Shown here one piece after another: positions 58,701-64,000 of a stretch of DNA of 64,000 nt. Location: the NCBI RefSeq assembly GCF_020509005.1, contig NC_063012.1, positions 8,680,001-8,744,000 on the forward strand, written 5' to 3'. A model generated the notes under the pieces. That model searched no databases and had not been told where the DNA came from. It saw only the letters and a program-made list of their open reading frames with translations. This stretch comes from Fulvia fulva. Taxonomy: Eukaryota > Ascomycota > Dothideomycetes > Mycosphaerellales > Mycosphaerellaceae. The position numbers and the translations under genes are program-made. Position 1 is the first letter of the stretch; each line of letters begins with the position of its first letter.

Positions 58701-58748
58701 GTATTAGAAAGTTAAAAAGGCACCTTTAGGGTGCCTTACTTTCTATAC
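58701..58748. repeat. Hairpin-forming inverted repeat
   Basis: Inner perfect stem AAGGCACC-TTTAG-GGTGCCTT (58717-58737) and outer arms GTATTAGAAAGT / ACTTTCTATAC with one bulged base. Confidence 0.75.
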
Positions 58749-58940
58749 TTTTAAAGGTCATTACCTTAGAGTAGTAATACCTTTTTGTTTTAGGCAAGTG
58801 TATACTATATATAAGGTACGAAAGTAGCGGATAATTTAGTAATAAGGTAGTAGTATTATTACTAGTAGTAAGTTAGAGGCGTTTCTCGCGTTCTGATTAG
58901 ACGCGCTACTTTTGTCGCGCGCGCGTACGCTACTACTAGT

Positions 58941-58999
58941 AATAGGGGTGTTTCTCGCCCTTACGCTATTAGCTAATAGGAGTCCGAGAAACACCTATT
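58941..58999. repeat. Inverted repeat with 15-17 base arms
   Basis: AATAGGGGTGTTTCTCG (58941-58957) pairs with CGAGAAACACCTATT (58985-58999) apart from a two-base bulge. A related GCGTTTCTCGCG lies near 58880. Confidence 0.72.
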
Positions 59000-59170
59000 A
59001 ATAATAGTACTAGGGCCGTACCGGTAAATAGTAGATACTTTGCCCTAGCTTCGTTATTATCTATAGTATTAGTAGCTACTAGTAGCCGTGTTTTGCGCCT
59101 ACTAGCGCTTCTAGAGAGGTGTCCGTAAAGATAAAGCCGTTTAGTATTCGTTTCGAGATAAGGTAAGGCC

Positions 59171-62100
59171 GCTACTACGGGCTTCTTAGGCGTCTATTAG
59201 CCCGTTATCTCCTAATACGGCTATAGAGGGTACTAAGGTACGTAGGTCTACGCCTTCCTTAGCTATATTAAGTAGCTTAACGAAGTGCTTGTGCTTCTAT
59301 AGTAGAAGCAGCTTGGTCAGCCCGTCTATAGGTATGTCGTTAGTACTAAGATACTTAATCTTAATGTCTCCGCGCTAGTCTCGCTATCGGAGCTAGTAGT
59401 AGTAGATATTAACGTAGCGTAGCTTCGTATTAAGCTTTTGCCCTTATTAGTTAACAAGGCGGATAGTCTACGTGTTATCGTAGTATAAGTAGGTGCGCTA
59501 ATTAAACTAAAGGTGTATCTTAGCGAAGACTCGTTCCTACTATATAAGCTCTAAGGCGGCTTACGAAAGCCCGAGTAGCTTAGCCTCTATTAAGGACTTA
59601 GTGATAGTGATTTGTTTAGATGCCTTATAATCTACTAGTCTACCGAATAGTATAAAGACCTAGCTATTTGAGCTAGTCCTATCATTATTTATGCCGTAGG
59701 ACGCGTCCGATGCTCTAAAGAACTCGTAGTTACTACCGAGGTGCTCTAGTTAGCTATAAAGGCTAGTGATATGTTTACTAGCGCTATATATAAGGTAGAG
59801 GTTCTTAGTCTCTAGGAGATAGCGTAAGTACTAATCTATAAGCTTAAGGTATGTCTTAGTTAGGTTAGTCAGATACTACGATAGTATAGATAAGGAAAAG
59901 GCGATATTAGGCCGCGTATATATAGCGGCGAAGTTAAGGGATTCTATACGTTATTAGTACGTAAGGATAGCAATAGAGGTAGGTTAATGACCCTCTAGAA
60001 CGGTCTAATTAAGGTGTTGATCTACTAGTACTATCGTTTTACGTATATTCGTAGATATACTAAATTTAGCGGCTAGCTTCTTTATATAGTCTTCTTAAGA
60101 GAGCTATAGTAAGCGCTTGTTTCTATCGCGCGTAACCTTAATTCCTAGGAACTAGGAGAGACCACCGAGCTCGTATATCTCGTACTTAGTAAGTAGCCGC
60201 TACTTAATGTTAGTAGTATAGGCCTTATACTTACGGTAGTAGAGTATAACTAGGTCGTTAACGTAAAAGAAGAATATAACCTTGTTGTTATAGTAGACAT
60301 ATTCGGAGTCTAATAGGGGTACTAGTCTAAGGGAGGCTAGCGTCTCGGTTAGGGAGTTATACTATGATAAAGGGGACTCCTTTAGACCGTAGAGGGCCTT
60401 AACTAGCTTAAGGGCGTGTCTATAGGATAGCCTGTCAATTCTAGGAGGTGGTTATAGATATATAGTATATAGTAGGTCCGAGTTTAGGAAGGCGTTAATA
60501 ATATCGAATTGTTCGGCTTCTAGGTCGAAGCTCGCGGCTATAGTATAGTAGAGGCGGAATATACTTACTAGTAGTATAGCGGCGTATATATCTAAGTATG
60601 TTCCTTATAAATCGCCTCTTACGTATAGCCTAGCCTTAAAGCTCTTTAGTATACCGTGCTCGTCTAGTTTATATTTATATACCTACTTTAGCGGTAGTAG
60701 TAGCTAAAGTCCCTCCTCTTACTAAGCATCCTAATCCTTCTCTTCCTTTATTACCTATCTGAATGTGCCTGTTACTAGGGCTTTAGTAAACTCCTTAGCT
60801 ATAGCTTCGATCTACTATTAGGAGAAGCGGTGTTTTATAGCGGCTCGGTAGTTAGAAGGTTCGGGCGGAAGGTCATCGCGGTATATAGAGGTAGTAGTAT
60901 TAATACGCCTTAGAGGGCTATAGCCTCTTCGTATAGGGCTTCGATCGCTCTTATCGCGATAGGCGCGTGTTCTAGGTCGTATACCGAATATCTAGCCGAT
61001 AATTATATTAGCGACTATGATCTAGTATAGTATATAGTAGAAGTAGGCCGTTCGTAGGCGCTTTCTATTCTCTATAACTATATAGTTAGACTCCTCTAGT
61101 GTGTAGAGCTCTAGCTCTAGGGGGAAGAGTAGTATATTAGACGCGTTATATATTAACGCGTCTTCTAGTAGTATAAATATAAATAGATATAGCTCGCGAT
61201 TAGGGTCCGTATTGCCTATAATCTCCTTACGGTCTTCTACGGTAAGGGCATCTATTATCTACTACTATAGGGTGTCGTAGTAGTTAGTAGTGTTATGTAC
61301 TAACTGCTATATATTGTCTTAAGTTACGTGATCTGTTACGTGCTCGATTTGCCGGTCTTTTTAGTTATATATTACTAACTCGCGGTATTACGACTAGTAT
61401 AGTTCTTACCTAAGGAGCTTTTAGTAGGCGTCTCGAGGTTGTTAGGTATACGGCTATTAAGCCTATTCTTCTACCCCCTCGGCCTATACTATGTCTTGCT
61501 CGTAATAAGCGATATATAGGTCGTAGTATTGTTTAGGCTCTTTAGCCGGTTCCGCTATTACGATATTCTCGATAGGGGTCGTATACCCTACTATTAGGCG
61601 TAATAGGTTATAGAACGTAGTCTTATCGAAGAGGACGTCCTTAACTCGTATAACCCTATCTTTTAATAGGTCCTATACGCGGTAGATATTAGTAGAGTCG
61701 TATCCTAGAAGGTATCCTATAAGCGCTCTCTCTTAGAGTTTCTCGCTCTTACTAGGCTAATCTAGTCTATAGATAAATACGTATATGAGGGAGCTATATA
61801 CTATTATATAACCCACGTTCGGAATTCGTCCTATTACTAATTCGAATAGGGTCTTCTAGCCCTTTAACTAGATAGGGGATCGCTAGAGGATATATACCGC
61901 TACTATAGTATATTCTAGCTAAAGCTTTTCCGGCAATCGTACGTAGATATAAATAGTTCTACTTATAGTAATAATCAGAGCTCTAGCTCTTTCTACTAGG
62001 TCCTACGTAGGCGCGTATTCCGCGGTTACGTACTATTCAATCTTATTGTTATTAATAACTAAGTAAAATACCTTCCTAATAGCGGGCTTATTATCGCTAT

Positions 62101-62333
62101 AGAAGTATACGAACCTACGACTAATAGAGTTAATAAAGCTTAGTAGGCTATTAAAGTAAGCTAATACCGATTACTAATCCCTATTCTTAATAGTAAACTA
62201 GAAGTGTCTATAGGTATCTAGATCGTAGAAGTAGACAAGGTACCTATTACCGTTATAGGCGATAGTGAATTCTACTAAGTCTATAGCTATATAGCCGTAT
62301 AGGGTCATTACCCTAATAGGCTAAGACCGATTA
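59171..62333 (-). pseudogene. Ty1/copia pol of another lineage (IN-RT-RNase H), RIPed
   Basis: Minus-strand landmarks: integrase core at 62,290-61,780 (AIDLVEF, YLVYFYDL, FYSDNKPA, DLVERARALI, SP at its end); RT with FYVNDLVILY, where the catalytic box YVDD has become YVND by GAC-to-AAC (60254-60265); RNase H end near 59,400-59,290 with STNDIPIDGLTKLL, a copia hallmark. The N-terminal integrase zinc region, protease and gag are lost at the LINE junction near 62,333. Sequence is clearly distinct from the element at 49388-54858. Inactive. Confidence 0.82.
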
Positions 62334-64000
62334 TATAGATAGATAGATTATTCATTCGCCTGTTTTAGTGCCCTATAGCCTATACAGGTCTCTCGCTATT
62401 TAGGTCTATTTGTGTAGGTAGGAAACCCGATTAACGGATGAAAACCTCCTCGTCTTTGCCCTCCTCGTTCTTTCCTGTCTTGTCCTTTCGTTCTCCTTCC
62501 TTCAGGGTACGCTAGTGTCATAGTTGTTACCCTATAACTACCTTGCCCGTAACCCTAGTGATGTCCTCCTCTCGATTCCCTTTCTCCCTTCTGTTTCCCC
62601 GGCTCTTCTCTCTCTCTCCCTCCTCTCTATCTACCTTTCCGTTTCTACTGCTAGGGAGAATTGCTCTAGGTAGTCCTCGTTAAGGATCTATCTTGTCACT
62701 CTCCTTATATCTTGTCTGTCCTGGATGATGGCCTGGTATTGCCTGTCTCTTGCCTTCGCCCTCTACTAGCTTCTCCCTTTTACCCACTTAGTACAGTTCA
62801 GCACTATGTGCTCCGGGTTTTAGGATAGGTAGCTATAGGGGCAACGTGTGGAATCGTATCCTAGGACTCTTCTTTAGTATAAGTATGCTCTTAGCCCAAT
62901 GTGCTCAGAGCGAATCTGGATAGCTATGCTTGCTTCCGCCCTCTTCAGGTCTTTATAGATAAGGTAGTTATACCTCCCGAAGGTCCTGGCCGCTAGTAGG
63001 GCTCCTAGCCTCACCGGTTTTTGGTTCTAACGCGTTTCCTATAGGTGACCTACGATCCTTTCTGCTTGGCTTTGCTTCTTTTTCCCTTTGTCCCCTATAT
63101 TAGCTTGCTCCCTTAGAGCTTCTCTCTGTTCAAGGGCTACTAGGATTTCCTATAATGTTTTTAGGTCTGCTTCCTTCTATAGGATTATATATAGCCGGTT
63201 AGGTCTTCTCCTCCTCTCCTACTAGGTTCTTATCCTTTAAGTAGCTACTTAGATAGTTCCCTAGGCTAGGTATACTAATGTCTTCTCTACGTATTGACAC
63301 CTTATACCCTAGAGGTACTCCCTAATAGGGGCTGTACCTGATTCCATTTCTATCATCCTATAAGGGGTTGACTTATATACCCCTAGTACTCTCTTTAGGT
63401 AGGCTACCTACGCTCTATTAAGGGGGTCCTCAATTCTCTTCGGGATGTGTTTTTCCGCTGCCTAAATTGCTACTCTATATAGCATTACGGGCTTAATAAT
63501 AGGCTTGTATATAGTCTAGGCCTTTGTAAAGGTCGCCCCCTAGGTTAACGTAGTAAGTCTCTCGATTAATTATCTATTAGTATCCGCTCTCGCTTACGCC
63601 TTCTTCACTTATAGTCCCTAGCTGAGTTTCGGGTCTAGCTATATCCTAAGGACTCTGAAGCCCCTTATAGGATAGGTCTCGAACCCCTAGATTTTTACTA
63701 GTGCTGCTAAGTTGTGTTTTGTCTTTGCCTTACTAAAATGGATAAGTTGGTACTTGTCCGGTACGAATTTTGCCCTATGCTCTCTTGCCCACTTTTCGCA
63801 TTGTCTATGTCTCTCCTCTAGGAGTACGCAGTTTTCCTCTATAGACCCCGACCACGCTAGGATATTTGTGTTATCCACGAACCCCGATACTAAGGTATTT
63901 GCTGTTTCTAGGAGTGGGGTCAGGTCGGCTATAAAGAGGAGGAACAGAATTAGGGAGAGTATAGAGCCCTATAGGATGCCCGTGTTCGTAATTAGGGTCT
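62334..64000 (-). mobile_element. LINE family 1, copy C, partly RIPed, right-edge partial
   Basis: Reverse complement of copy A positions from about 82 to the tail, so the window begins and ends with inverted copies of one LINE. The tail is at 62334-62348 and the hairpin at 62421-62452. It keeps some CA/TG that copy B has lost, so its RIP load is intermediate. It inserted into the copia pol to its left. Confidence 0.9.
62538..64000 (-). pseudogene. LINE family 1 ORF2, partly RIPed, 5' partial
   Basis: The minus strand reads as ORF2 from the STLSP region at the window edge to the original stop at 62538-62540. The catalytic box region near 63,870 is altered (VDDT becomes VDNT), and several TAG codons interrupt the frame. 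A 63-codon open piece survives at 63687-63878. It is not functional. Confidence 0.85.

Larger units (their letters stand above)
57961..59170. other. Non-coding RIPed stretch with inverted repeats
   Basis: No coding frame was recognised over 1.2 kb. It holds a short direct repeat around AAGTGAGCTAAGG/AAGGTGAGC (58,245-58,272), a hairpin at 58701-58748 and an inverted repeat at 58941-58999. The part next to 59,170 should include the 3' end or LTR of the following copia element, but no LTR partner is in view. Confidence 0.5.

Noticed and set aside
57961..59170. Host intergenic region or gene
   Set aside because: No coding frame, same RIP signature as the transposons, bounded by a LINE and a copia pol; more likely further degraded repeat.
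1..64000. AT-rich centromere
   Set aside because: Dense nested retroelements and RIP fit a fungal centromere or another heterochromatic block, but sequence alone cannot tell them apart; CENP-A mapping would be decisive.

Overview
The window reads as a transposon graveyard from a filamentous ascomycete fungus (Pezizomycotina). No host gene, rRNA or tRNA gene, CRISPR array or bacterial-style operon was recognised. The fungal call rests on three observations: Tad1-like non-LTR retrotransposons (LINEs) with (TATC)n tails, Ty1/copia and Ty3/gypsy LTR retrotransposons, and a pervasive mutational signature of repeat-induced point mutation (RIP). RIP has turned CpA into TpA on both strands, so CA and TG are almost absent while CpG stays abundant. 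This removes ATG codons and turns CAG and TGG into stops, which is why about 90% of the window has no long open frame although most of it is recognisable pol or gag.

Layout (boundaries of degraded elements are approximate). 1-1750: 3' part of a clean LINE (family 1, copy A), fused to a copia 3' end with an LTR (1870-2103). 2232-6155: LINE family 2 (minus), split by a nested family 3 LINE (3596-4460). 6156-8100: gypsy 3' LTR and integrase (minus). 8101-11013: two LINE fragments lying tail to tail. 11014-14880: copia LTR end with primer binding site, then gypsy LTR, gag and protease (plus). 14912-17490: LINE family 1 copy B, heavily RIPed. 17491-21960: gag (minus), the 3' end of another LTR element (plus), and a copia fragment (minus). 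21961-24838: copia element with 5' LTR, gag and integrase (plus). 24839-28659: LINE family 3 (minus). 28655-33515: an almost intact, nearly RIP-free LINE (family 4, minus). 33516-36570: an unidentified frame, then gypsy reverse transcriptase-RNase H-integrase (plus). 37645-41578: two LINE family 2 copies (plus). 41691-48160: a different gypsy element (minus) carrying a clean solo copia LTR. 48161-57960: LINE family 2 (minus) split by a complete copia element (49388-54858). 57961-59170: non-coding DNA with hairpins. 59171-62333: another copia pol (minus). 62334-64000: LINE family 1 copy C (minus).

How the parts relate. Nested insertions and target-site duplications give a relative history: RIPed gypsy and LINE layers came first, copia insertions followed, and the least mutated pieces are LINE family 1 copy A, the family 4 LINE and the solo LTR. 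Even the family 4 LINE carries two CAG-to-TAG stops and one frameshift, so it is probably not autonomous. The observation most worth following is a short hairpin conserved in the 3' UTR of every LINE family here, whose stem appears to covary between families. I found no new defence or biosynthetic system.
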